Shown: positions 52,100-59,200, counted from the stretch's first letter. The stretch: DNA of 64,000 nucleotides from Bermanella sp036960565 (GCA_036960565.1 JBALXQ010000009.1:1-64000); one strand, 5' to 3'. Notes: generated by a model not told the origin, from the letters alone. Program-made: numbers and translations.

Positions 52100-52150
52100 G
52101 GTGAATTCGATCTGGAGGAATAAAAAACGCTATTGAATAAAGAGATAAAC

Positions 52151-52175
52151 AAAAAGAAGGCCTAGCCTTCTTTTT
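52151..52175 (-). terminator. terminator after yccA
   Basis: AAAAAGAAGGC/GCCTTCTTTTT is a near-perfect palindrome 11 bp beyond the yccA stop, separating it from tusD. Confidence 0.88.
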
Positions 52176-52185
52176 GTTTAAATTA

Positions 52186-52869
52186 TTAATCGTCGCTTGT
52201 AGCGCCAATAATGTGTAGCAAGGCTGTGAACAAGTTGTAGATATTCAAGTACAAGCTAACCGTTGCCATGATGTAGTTGGTTTCGCCACCGTTTATGATG
52301 CGGCTAGTATCAAACAAGATGAAGCCAGACATTAATAAAACAATGGCGCCGGACAAGGCAAGGCGGAATATAGAGACATCTACGCCAAAGAAGTAAGAGG
52401 CAATCATGCCGCCAACCATACCTACTATAACGACCATCATGCCGGCAAACAAAAAGCCGCCCATGAAAGAGAAGTCTTTTTTACTGGTCAAAACATAAGC
52501 AGAAAGCGAGAAGAAAATAACTGCTGTGCCGCCTAAGGCTTGCATCACCATTTCAGAGCCGCTTGGTAAGGCAAGGTAGCGATTAAGCATTGGCCCAAGA
52601 GCTGCGCCTAGTAGACCAGTGAACAAAAATACAACAGGAAGTCCCATTGCTGTATTGGCGGTACGTGGTAATACCAGCCATACAATGGCTAGGGCAGCCA
52701 AAGACATGATCATGGCAGCGCCGCCGCCAAGATTCATAGACATTGAGATGCCGGCTGTTAAAGCGCTAAAGGCTAGAGTCATGCCAAGCAGCATATAGGT
52801 ATTGCGCAATACCTTTTGAGTGTCCGCACTAACAGCATTTTGCGCAGTGCCTATGCTTCTGTGTTCCAT
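52186..52869 (-). CDS. yccA: Bax inhibitor-1 family protein (YccA-like)
   Basis: 227 residues from the ATG at 52869, which has GGAG seven bases upstream; the ATG four codons earlier contains that ribosome site. Seven membrane helices with VLRNTYMLLGMTLAFSALTA and the end NIYNLFTALLHIIGATSDD. YccA relatives modulate the FtsH protease. In pseudomonads it is also followed by tRNA-Ser(UGA). Confidence 0.9.
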   Translation of the reverse strand: MEHRSIGTAQNAVSADTQKVLRNTYMLLGMTLAFSALTAGISMSMNLGGGAAMIMSLAALAIVWLVLPRTANTAMGLPVVFLFTGLLGAALGPMLNRYLALPSGSEMVMQALGGTAVIFFSLSAYVLTSKKDFSFMGGFLFAGMMVVIVGMVGGMIASYFFGVDVSIFRLALSGAIVLLMSGFILFDTSRIINGGETNYIMATVSLYLNIYNLFTALLHIIGATSDD

Positions 52870-53032
52870 TTGTCGCTCCATTGAATAAAAGGTAATGTAC
52901 TAGCACTGATAATAAGGGCGTTGTAGGGAATTTCAAGTGGCTTATAAGGCTATTTGGACGATAGATGGGAACCAATTAAGGCTAATCACTTGAGCTAAGT
53001 CCTTAAAAAATATCACTATTTTACATATACGG

Positions 53033-53060
53033 TTGACTATTAAGTAAAAAAACGTATTAT
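53033..53060 (+). promoter_or_regulatory. promoter of tRNA-Ser copy 1
   Basis: TTGACT at 53033-53038 and TATTAT at 53055-53060, 16 bp apart, followed by GCGTGGCC. Confidence 0.8.
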
Positions 53061-53073
53061 GCGTGGCCTGTGC

Positions 53074-53164
53074 GGAGAGGTGGCTGAGTGGCCGAAAGCA
53101 CCGGTCTTGAAAACCGGCGAGGGCTTATACCCCTCCAAGAGTTCGAATCTCTTCTTCTCCGCCA
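53074..53164 (+). tRNA. tRNA-Ser (anticodon UGA), copy 1
   Basis: 91 bases with encoded CCA. GGAGAGG pairs with CTTCTCC, the long variable arm is GAGGGCTTATACCCCTC-like, the T-loop is GTTCGAATC, and the anticodon loop CTTGAAA reads TGA. It decodes UCA and related serine codons. It is identical in all 91 bases to the copy at 55722. Confidence 0.97.
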
Positions 53165-53172
53165 TTTATTCT

Positions 53173-53208
53173 AAAAATCAGGCACTTCACAGTGCTTGAT
53201 TTTTTTTT
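53173..53208 (+). terminator. terminator of tRNA-Ser copy 1
   Basis: ATCAGGCACT/AGTGCTTGAT stem followed by eight or more T residues. Confidence 0.88.
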
Positions 53209-53435
53209 GCGTGTTGATAACTCGCTCCTTTTTAAATGCTGCATTGAGGGCTTGTGTGCCGCTGGTAATGCACGTTTATGCCTTGCTTGCCAAACATAGA
53301 AATACTGAAAAGGTATATTAATTTAAGGGCTTTAAGCAATAGGGTCTACTCTGACGCCTTTGTGTGTGGTCTAATTCCAGTATTGGCACCAGCAGTCGCT
53401 TCATTTGGGTGTGGGTTTTAGAGCAAAGTATCACT
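53209..53435. other. gap before the first small gene
   Basis: No ORF with coding character or RNA motif was recognised. The region should contain the promoter of the small genes downstream. Confidence 0.3.
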
Positions 53436-53528
53436 ATGCATAACCAGGCCAGCATCATTCACTACGTTCGCCGGGCCTCATTTTACTCGACCGCTACTGG
53501 CGGCACTAACATTACAAGGATCTTCTAG
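53436..53528 (+). CDS. possible 30-codon leader peptide
   Basis: The frame ATG 53436 to TAG 53526-53528 reads MHNQASIIHYVRRASFYSTA and on. Its stop overlaps the GTG start of the next gene (TAGTG), the arrangement of translational coupling. There is no clear ribosome site and the codons give no family signal, so it may be chance. Confidence 0.25.
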   Translation: MHNQASIIHYVRRASFYSTATGGTNITRIF

Positions 53529-53797
53529 TGGATCAGGACAAAATCAACGTGGTAATTGATTACCTAAACGAAGTAAAAACACGATGCACGTTCAATGCGG
53601 CCGCTGAAGCGCTAAGCATCACACCGCAGGCACTAAAAAAACAGCTAGGTGATCCTCGCCCAGAAGTTTCATGGTTTGTTAGTCCGACATCGGGCGAGCC
53701 AATGCGTCATACTGACAGTGACAAGCATCCAGAGCTTTATCGCACCACACGCATTATTACATCAGCAAAGGTTTTAAAGCGTAATCTAGACTTGTAA
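53528..53797 (+). CDS. conserved HTH-containing hypothetical
   Basis: 89 residues from GTG with AAGGA upstream. The N-terminal part FNAAAEALSITPQALKKQLG looks like a helix-turn-helix; the C-terminal half follows a pattern I recall from a conserved bacterial family (R-P-x-x-S-W-x-V-x-x-x-T-G-x-P, then H-P-x-L). The function is unknown. It is the first of the small genes between the tRNA-Ser copies. Confidence 0.65.
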   Translation: MDQDKINVVIDYLNEVKTRCTFNAAAEALSITPQALKKQLGDPRPEVSWFVSPTSGEPMRHTDSDKHPELYRTTRIITSAKVLKRNLDL

Positions 53798-53898
53798 TAA
53801 GGTTAACGCTGCGCATTATTGGGGCGTCAGTAAGCTGGCAGATCTACTAAGTTAGGGTGTGCTGGTGGTGCCATGGCTCTTAAGAAAAGTGGGCTTTT

Positions 53899-54189
53899 AT
53901 GAATTTGGAAAAATCTAAAAAGAGAATATCCAAGAAGGCCAAAATGGGATTTCAGGGTTATCCCACCATTGAAATAACCTATTATGGCCCCAATGATAGC
54001 TTAGCAATAGAGGTTCTCCTTCAGTTTGTTGTTGAGGAGGGCGCTGAGCCGCAAATCCAAAAATTTGTCACTAAGTGCGATATAAGAGAGGATGAGGCTA
54101 TCCAATCAGCAATAGTAAAGACGATAGAGAGATCTGGCGCTCAATCAGTTAGCGTGAGTAATGCTGTGAGATGTAGTGTTGCAGAATAG
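53899..54189 (+). CDS. conserved hypothetical, possibly C-terminally shortened
   Basis: 96 residues: basic N-terminus KSKKRISKKAKMGFQGYPTI, then ITYYGPNDSLAIEVLLQFVV, VEEGAEPQIQKFV and DIREDEAIQSAI. This matches a family I recall from marine gammaproteobacteria whose members continue with a Cys-rich end (CPxCPFW). Here it stops at VRCSVAE, so the metal-binding tail may be lost. A 13-bp hairpin follows. Confidence 0.6.
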   Translation: MNLEKSKKRISKKAKMGFQGYPTIEITYYGPNDSLAIEVLLQFVVEEGAEPQIQKFVTKCDIREDEAIQSAIVKTIERSGAQSVSVSNAVRCSVAE

Positions 54190-54212
54190 AATAAGTATGG
54201 TGGGGTTAGAGT

Positions 54213-54243
54213 CGCTTTAAGCTAACTAGATTAGCTTAAAGCG
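54213..54243 (+). terminator. 13-bp perfect hairpin
   Basis: CGCTTTAAGCTAA and TTAGCTTAAAGCG with a 5-base loop, 24 bp after the previous stop codon. There is no T-run, so it may be a protective or weak terminator structure. Confidence 0.5.
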
Positions 54244-54288
54244 CATTGTGGCTAAGTGGACATAAACGCGTTGTATGCGACAGCCTGC

Positions 54289-54294
54289 TATAAT
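54289..54294 (+). promoter_or_regulatory. extended -10 promoter of the cold-shock gene
   Basis: TGC-TATAAT fits the extended -10 type, with no good -35. Transcription from about 54301 gives a 90-base leader, as is usual for cold-shock genes. Confidence 0.55.
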
Positions 54295-54336
54295 GATGTA
54301 ATGCGTTCTATTAAAAATTTCGACTTTATATTCGAA

Positions 54337-54372
54337 CTGGTGAATTCGGATGTAAATTTTTTATTTCACCAG
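54337..54372 (+). promoter_or_regulatory. leader hairpin of the cold-shock gene
   Basis: CTGGTGAA pairs with TTCACCAG around a 20-base A/T-rich loop, ending 18 bases before the ATG at 54391. Cold-shock mRNA leaders often change fold with temperature; that this one does is an inference. Confidence 0.45.
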
Positions 54373-54390
54373 CAAAAATGAGTAAAGAAA

Positions 54391-54597
54391 ATGAGTAAAG
54401 GTATCGTTAAGTGGTTCAATGCTGATAAAGGTTTCGGATTTATCACACCTGAAGATGGCAGCAAAGATTTGTTTGTTCATCACTCAGAAATTCAAGCTGG
54501 CGGCGAGTACGCTACATTGAGTGATGGTCAGGCAGTTGAATTTGAAGTTGGCCAAGGACAAAAAGGTCCATGTGCAAATAAAGTTGTTGCTGTTTAA
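54391..54597 (+). CDS. CspA-family cold-shock protein
   Basis: 68 residues with both RNA-binding motifs (KGFGFIT, DLFVHHSEI) and start MSKGIVKWFNADKGFGFITP. It binds single-stranded RNA and DNA and melts structures. A second ATG (54378) 13 bases upstream encodes the minimal frame MSKENE, whose stop (54396-54398) overlaps the csp start; the two starts are in the duplicated sequence ATGAGTAAAG. Confidence 0.93.
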   Translation: MSKGIVKWFNADKGFGFITPEDGSKDLFVHHSEIQAGGEYATLSDGQAVEFEVGQGQKGPCANKVVAV

Positions 54598-54606
54598 GCT
54601 GTAACG

Positions 54607-54659
54607 CATAATGCATCAAGTAAGCGAGTGGCTGTGCCACCGTTTCTTGGTGCGTTATG
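54607..54659 (+). repeat. long imperfect stem after the cold-shock gene
   Basis: CATAATGCATCAAG pairs with CTTGGTGCGTTATG with two G-U pairs; the loop carries a small hairpin (GTGG/CCAC). Alternatively TAACGCA (54602-54608) pairs with TGCGTTA (54651-54657). It is like a terminator without a T-run, and superficially like an integron attC fold. Confidence 0.45.
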
Positions 54660-54782
54660 GATCAGGATTTATTTAAGAAAGAAAATCTAACGAGTTTCGA
54701 AGCAACTGAAATTATACCTGGCAAAACCCCAAAACCCCAAAACCCCAAAACCCCAAAACCCAATTATTTGATTAACGCTTAG
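54657..54782 (+). CDS. doubtful 41-codon ORF through the A4C4 repeat
   Basis: The frame starts MDQDLFKKENLTSFEATEII and then reads the repeat as KTPKPQNP. It has no ribosome site and starts in the hairpin. It is recorded only because the repeat keeps the frame open. Confidence 0.15.
   Translation: MDQDLFKKENLTSFEATEIIPGKTPKPQNPKTPKPNYLINA
54723..54761. repeat. telomere-like AAAACCCC tandem repeat
   Basis: Four perfect copies of AAAACCCC followed by AAAACCC (39 bp). The minus strand therefore has four G4 runs plus a G3 run separated by T4, the pattern of ciliate telomeres and a strong candidate for a G-quadruplex. Confidence 0.95.
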
Positions 54783-55198
54783 CGCCATAATCATACGTGT
54801 AAAGTTTTTCGTTAGTCGGCTAATCCCTGTAAAAACGACCTCACTCATATAGAATTAGCGTTGCCTAGTTTATTTCGTACTGGCTGGCTTATTTGTAATA
54901 AGTTGATCCGTTATTCTGAGAGCGGCTAAAGCGGTGGGGTGTGCATGACCGATTTGGCGTTTTGGTCATTGATGGCGAGCCTCCGTGGTCAATCTAAGAG
55001 GGTAGGTCGTCTTGTACTGTCTGAGTGAGCTTTAGTAGGGCTGATGCATTCTTGGCAGGTGGGTGTGTTTGCGATGATCAGGCCATCTTGGCACTATATA
55101 GGCTGTTGCAGTTTTACTGCTTCGATTGTTATCACGCTAGCCGTTACTCTACTGGTAATGGCTCAAGCTCTTAATTAATAGAAAGAAGGGAGATTGCC
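54783..55198. other. gene-free stretch
   Basis: About 415 bp with no ORF of coding character. A good ribosome site (AAGGGAG) at its end serves the gene at 55199. No RNA or mobile-element end was recognised. Confidence 0.3.
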
Positions 55199-55477
55199 TT
55201 GATAAGGCTGTTAATGCTTTTTGTTGGTCTGCTGGTTATATGGCAATTAATGAGGGTAATAAATGAAGAGGCTACTTTAGAGGAGGCAAGGACTACAGGC
55301 CTTAAAGAAGCGGGCGCCCATATCCAAAGCCCCGTCCTGCTGGAAGATTATGCAGACGCTACAGGGATTTCTAAGAAGGATTTGGAGCTTATGGTGGAGC
55401 GGAAGGAGATTCCGTCCTACAGCTGGCGTCAATATACTTATATTGAAAATCGTGAACTAATTAATAGAGGCAAATAG
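55199..55477 (+). CDS. small single-pass membrane protein
   Basis: 92 residues from TTG with AAGGGAG seven bases upstream. One N-terminal membrane helix (IRLLMLFVGLLVIWQLMRVI), then a charged soluble part with SPVLLEDYADATGISKKDLE and a tail rich in aromatic residues (SYSWRQYTYIE). The second half resembles a short helix-turn-helix-like segment (ATGISKKDLELMVERKEIP). The function is unknown. Confidence 0.6.
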   Translation: MIRLLMLFVGLLVIWQLMRVINEEATLEEARTTGLKEAGAHIQSPVLLEDYADATGISKKDLELMVERKEIPSYSWRQYTYIENRELINRGK

Positions 55478-55680
55478 CTATCTAAATAAAGTCACTATAT
55501 TTGCTTTGGGTATTTTTAGTGAGGGCTAGGACATTGAAGTTACGAGTATAAAGGTCAGTAGTGAGATTGCCCCTTGATTGGTGCTTGTGGTTATTTTGAA
55601 GTTGTATTTTATGGTTCGCAGTCTATCTGGCTAAGTTGTATACAAGGCCCTAATAAATTGGGGTTATTGGGGCTTTTTTG

Positions 55681-55708
55681 TTGACTCAAAAATCAAAATC
55701 CGTATTAT
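55681..55708 (+). promoter_or_regulatory. promoter of tRNA-Ser copy 2
   Basis: TTGACT at 55681-55686 and TATTAT at 55703-55708, again 16 bp apart. The -35, -10 and discriminator equal those of copy 1 while the spacer differs. Confidence 0.8.
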
Positions 55709-55721
55709 GCGTGGCCTGTGC

Positions 55722-55812
55722 GGAGAGGTGGCTGAGTGGCCGAAAGCACCGGTCTTGAAAACCGGCGAGGGCTTATACCCCTCCAAGAGTTCGAATCTCT
55801 TCTTCTCCGCCA
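55722..55812 (+). tRNA. tRNA-Ser (anticodon UGA), copy 2
   Basis: All 91 bases are the same as the copy at 53074. The identity extends 20 bases upstream (CGTATTATGCGTGGCCTGTG) and, with changes, about 20 bases downstream. Confidence 0.97.
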
Positions 55813-55820
55813 TTTATTTT

Positions 55821-55855
55821 AAAAACCAGACATCGAAAGATTTCTGGTTTTTTTT
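55821..55855 (+). terminator. terminator of tRNA-Ser copy 2
   Basis: AAACCAGA/TCTGGTTT stem followed by a T-run. Confidence 0.85.
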
Positions 55856-56015
55856 CGCCTCCGTTTTATGCTTCCTTAAATTCACTTCTACCTTGTGCTT
55901 GGTTTGGATTGCCCTAGTCCGTCTATCTGCTGTTTTATTGCTTTGGTTTTCATATGATGTCTTTCCTGACTTGAAAACGATTGGCGTTTGTCATGATCCT
56001 ATTGCGACCCTCATC

Positions 56016-56071
56016 GTGCTAAGTGCTAAGTGCTAAGTGCTAAGTGCTAAGTGCTAAGTGCTAAGTGCTAA
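56016..56071. repeat. GTGCTAA tandem repeat, eight copies
   Basis: Eight perfect consecutive 7-bp units (56 bp) in the 425-bp gap between tRNA-Ser copy 2 and the kfrA-like gene. Perfect identity suggests recent growth by slipped-strand copying or iterated sites bound by a protein. Confidence 0.95.
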
Positions 56072-56128
56072 GAATGGGTGTTATGGCTTAGTGTCTGTTT
56101 ATGCGCCTACATGACTTCTTTTTATTTG

Positions 56129-56160
56129 TAATGTTCGATAATAGTTATTATCGAACATTA
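56129..56160. promoter_or_regulatory. palindromic operator with perfect 15-bp arms
   Basis: TAATGTTCGATAATA, GT, TATTATCGAACATTA. It lies 78 bp before the kfrA-like start and is A/T rich, so it is most likely the binding site of that regulator, since KfrA proteins repress their own promoters. Confidence 0.65.
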
Positions 56161-56223
56161 TAAATTGATTAAAGATTTGAAAATTAGAGTAAAATAACAG
56201 AACATAATATTCTGATTTAAATT

Positions 56224-56237
56224 ATTAAGCGCTTAAT
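56224..56237. promoter_or_regulatory. palindrome over the kfrA-like ribosome site
   Basis: ATTAAGCGCTTAAT is perfect and ends directly before the ATG at 56238, covering the place of a Shine-Dalgarno sequence, which is missing. It may be a second operator or fold in the mRNA. Confidence 0.45.
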
Positions 56238-57257
56238 ATGACCAGACAAGAAGAGATAAAAAGAGCATGTAGAAAGGCCTACAACGGCCTGGTAGAGCAG
56301 GGTAAGCGCGCAACTGTTAATGCTGTGTCAGAGCTAGTCACCGGTGATAGAAATTCAATATCTCAGGCCTTAAAGGAGCTTCGTGAAGAGTACGAGGTTG
56401 ACAAGGAAGGGCGTTCTGTTCGCCTGCCAAGCAATGTAACTCGTGCCATGGAGCGGGTGTATCTTGACTTAAAGGGAGGGCTTGAAGAAGACTGCGGCCT
56501 GAAAGTAAGCGCGGTAAAACAAGAGCTTGAGGGAAGTCAAAATTCCCGAAAGCAAACACTCAAGGAGCTTGAGCTGACAAAGCTTGAGCTATTGGCCTTA
56601 GAAGCAAGTTACCAACTTAAAAAAACTGAACTATATTCGCAGAATGAATTAATTAAAAAGAATGAAATTAACCTAGCGAAAATCACTATTTTAAACGAAC
56701 AGCAAGCGAACCAGATCAGGGGTTTGCAATTGGCCAGCAAGGATATGCTTGCCCAGGTAGAAGCTGAGCGCAGCCAAACCCGCCATCAAATAGCTCATCA
56801 GTTGGAGCAGGGGCGGGAGCTCAAAGACGAAAAAGACGCGCTTAACTCAAAGTACGACGGATTAACGTATCAGTATCGCGAATATAAAATGGACACATCT
56901 GAAAGCATTAAGGGTCTGGAGGAGCGGTTGGCAAAGCAGGCGCTTAATCATCAGGAAGAATTGACCGAAATAAGTATGTCATCTAGCCAGCTTCAAGCTC
57001 GGACTATTTTGTTGGCCAATGAAAAATCCGATTCCCTAGATAAAATCATTCAAGGGCAGTTAGTGTTGATTGAAAAAGGTAATAGTGAAAAATCACAATT
57101 GAAAATGGAGCTTAATAATCAGCAAAAACAGGAAACAGAAATAGGTAAAGTATTGGCACTTTTGCAAACTAGCCTATTAGTACAAGAAGAAAACAACCGC
57201 GCTTTAATTAAAACCATTGAAGTGCAGAAGAAAATTGAAACACAAGAACTATCATGA
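56238..57257 (+). CDS. KfrA-like DNA-binding coiled-coil protein
   Basis: 339 residues. The N-terminal ~70 residues match the KfrA_N domain: a first helix RQEEIKRACRKAYNGLVEQG, then RATVNAVSELVTGDRNSIS and QALKELREEYE. From about residue 95 to the end it is a long coiled coil rich in Glu, Lys, Gln and Leu. KfrA proteins of plasmids bind operators and help partition; chromosomal ones accompany mobile elements. The stop overlaps the recombinase ATG (ATGA), so both are made together. It probably controls its own promoter through the palindromes upstream and may help to organise DNA for the recombinase. Confidence 0.85.
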   Translation: MTRQEEIKRACRKAYNGLVEQGKRATVNAVSELVTGDRNSISQALKELREEYEVDKEGRSVRLPSNVTRAMERVYLDLKGGLEEDCGLKVSAVKQELEGSQNSRKQTLKELELTKLELLALEASYQLKKTELYSQNELIKKNEINLAKITILNEQQANQIRGLQLASKDMLAQVEAERSQTRHQIAHQLEQGRELKDEKDALNSKYDGLTYQYREYKMDTSESIKGLEERLAKQALNHQEELTEISMSSSQLQARTILLANEKSDSLDKIIQGQLVLIEKGNSEKSQLKMELNNQQKQETEIGKVLALLQTSLLVQEENNRALIKTIEVQKKIETQELS

Positions 57258-58183
57258 GTGAAAATATATTTTTGCAGGGCCTTGGTCAAACTGCCAAGGC
57301 CAAAACCTATAATAGCGCTATTCGGCAATATCAAAAATGGGGTGGTTTGTTGCCTAGTACTTCAGGGAAGGTCGAGCAATACTTGGTTTATCAGGCGACT
57401 AAAAACACGCCAATGGCCTCTACCTCACTTTCTTTGCATGTGGCCGCTCTAAGGTATTGGCATACTTGGCACAATTTTAACGACCCTACTCAATCTATAC
57501 GAGTTAGGGAGACGCTGTCGGGTATACGATCAAAAGAAAAGCGAATCCCTTTAAGTAAGAGGCCGCTTAGTGTTCAGGAGGCTGTAAAGGTGATGGGCTA
57601 TATTGTCTCACCTTCATCGTCGGTTAAAGAAAAGAGAGACAAAGCTGTTGTCGCGGCCTTCATTGGTACAGGTTACCGGCGCTCAATGATCGCCGATATC
57701 ACCCTAGAAATGGTTACAGGGTTTAATGAAAGGCAGGCTGATATAGCTATTAGTTTGCCAAAGCATAAAGGTGGTAAACCTGTTTATTCAGTTATCCCTT
57801 TTAGTGGTAATCAATACTGCCTAGCTAGGGTGATAAAAAATTATGCTAATGAATTGCCATTAAAAAATGGTTTTTTATTTAGAAGCGTCAATAAAAAAGA
57901 TGTATTAATGAATGCGCTAACACCTACCAGTATTAACAGAATTGCCAAGCAGGTATTTGAGCGAGTTGGCATTACCGATGAAAAATTATCTTCCCATAGC
58001 ATGCGAAAAACCCTAGTAAATCTCTTGTTCGAGCAGAAACAATCTCTAGAAGTAATCATGAAGCAAGGTGGCTGGAGCAAGGGGGATACGGTGCGTAGCG
58101 CCTATCTTGATTCAAATCACCAGGTTCAGGCAGGCGCAATTAATGACATGCTTAATTCCTTGCTTGCGGCTAGTAAGTCCTAA
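57254..58183 (+). CDS. tyrosine recombinase/integrase
   Basis: 309 residues. N-terminal SAM-like core-binding domain (~1-95) and C-terminal catalytic domain with all active residues: R142 in GTGYRRSM, K172 in LPKHKGGK, H248-x-x-R251 in SHSMRK, W274 in QGGWSK (the H/W position) and nucleophile Y284 in RSAYLDS. It should cut and join DNA at a specific site. It is not an integron integrase (no extra insert) and is not clearly XerC/D. No attachment repeat was found near its end; the next gene ends 11 bp later on the other strand. Confidence 0.92.
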   Translation: MSENIFLQGLGQTAKAKTYNSAIRQYQKWGGLLPSTSGKVEQYLVYQATKNTPMASTSLSLHVAALRYWHTWHNFNDPTQSIRVRETLSGIRSKEKRIPLSKRPLSVQEAVKVMGYIVSPSSSVKEKRDKAVVAAFIGTGYRRSMIADITLEMVTGFNERQADIAISLPKHKGGKPVYSVIPFSGNQYCLARVIKNYANELPLKNGFLFRSVNKKDVLMNALTPTSINRIAKQVFERVGITDEKLSSHSMRKTLVNLLFEQKQSLEVIMKQGGWSKGDTVRSAYLDSNHQVQAGAINDMLNSLLAASKS

Positions 58184-58194
58184 TTGAAATAGAC

Positions 58195-59121
58195 TTACTT
58201 TCCAGTAAGGGCCTGGATGTGTTCGTGTGCGCTCAGTGCCAGTGCCTCCAAGTTATAACCTCCCTCCATCATTGAAACTATCCTTCCCTTTGCATAAGTC
58301 TCTGCCAGGCTCATGCTGAGTTTGGTTAGCCAATAAAAATCTTCATCAATTAAGTCTAGGCCGCCCATGGGGTCGTCGGTATGAGCGTCAAATCCGGCTG
58401 AGATTAAAATAAGATCAGGTTTAAAAGATGAAATTGCCTTAATGATTTTGCTTTCGATTTTTTTTCTGAATTGTGTACTGGCTGTTTCTGCTTCTAGAGG
58501 GATATTGATAATATTATCTGATGGTGATTGGTAGTGTGAGAACGGAAAAAATGGGTGTTGAAATGTACTTACTACCATTACATCGTCTCTATTTTTAAAT
58601 ATTTCTATCGTGCCATTGGCCTGGTGCACATCAAAATCAAAAATAACCACTTTGCGAATATCAGGGGCTGATAAAGCAAATTGGGCGGCAATGGCTATAT
58701 TGTTAATAAAACAGAAGCCTACGGTTTTTTTGGGTTCAGCATGATGACCTGGCGGGCGAATGGCACAAAATGCATTTTTGAATTCGCCGCTTAATACCTG
58801 TTTAACCGCTTGTATTCCTGAACCTGCTGCTTCTTCAGCTGCTCTTAATGTATTAAACATAAGCGGGGTATCGGTGTCGGCCAAGATCATGCCTCTGGGG
58901 GGCGCAATTCGGTATAACTGGTCTATATAACCTGGTGTATGCACTTGCTTAAACATTTCAGGGTTAACTTTTTGGCAAGTTTGCACATTTAAGTCTTGCC
59001 ATAAGCCTGTTTGCCTTAGCTTTGTTTCTACGGCTAAATTGCGTAACGGGCTTTCCGGGTGTGATGGCGGCACCGAATGCTGGTCAAATTGAGAATGATG
59101 TATAAATAAAGTTGAAGACAT
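58195..59121 (-). CDS. histone deacetylase family protein
   Basis: 308 residues of the class II/AcuC-type amidohydrolase fold: active-site His pair in RPPGHHAEP (H126, H127), zinc ligands in DFDVHQANGT, and GFDAHTDDPMGGL, and the Tyr in MEGGYNLEAL. Such enzymes remove acetyl from lysine or from small amines such as acetylpolyamines. It is divergent from a Pat-type acetyltransferase gene with 79 bp between, containing a short inverted repeat (AGTTATA/TATAACT, 59124-59162). Confidence 0.9.
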   Translation of the reverse strand: MSSTLFIHHSQFDQHSVPPSHPESPLRNLAVETKLRQTGLWQDLNVQTCQKVNPEMFKQVHTPGYIDQLYRIAPPRGMILADTDTPLMFNTLRAAEEAAGSGIQAVKQVLSGEFKNAFCAIRPPGHHAEPKKTVGFCFINNIAIAAQFALSAPDIRKVVIFDFDVHQANGTIEIFKNRDDVMVVSTFQHPFFPFSHYQSPSDNIINIPLEAETASTQFRKKIESKIIKAISSFKPDLILISAGFDAHTDDPMGGLDLIDEDFYWLTKLSMSLAETYAKGRIVSMMEGGYNLEALALSAHEHIQALTGK

Positions 59122-59200
59122 GTAGTTATAGCTTGAGGCTTTCTTAATAAAACTATATAACTCAAATGATTGATAGATAACACCTTTTTATTAGGTATTT

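Noticed and set aside
54598..54660. Integron gene cassette array
   Set aside because: Only one attC-like fold, no related repeats after the other small genes and the recombinase is not of the IntI type; kept as a weak finding.
55707..56036. 109-codon frame across tRNA-Ser copy 2
   Set aside because: It reads through the tRNA gene, its terminator and the first repeat unit and has no protein-family character.
56016..56071. CRISPR array
   Set aside because: The unit is 7 bp with no spacers and no cas genes nearby.
58184..58300. Attachment site for the recombinase in the tRNA-Ser gene
   Set aside because: No copy of the tRNA 3' end or of other upstream sequence is visible after the recombinase gene; the deacetylase gene ends intact there.
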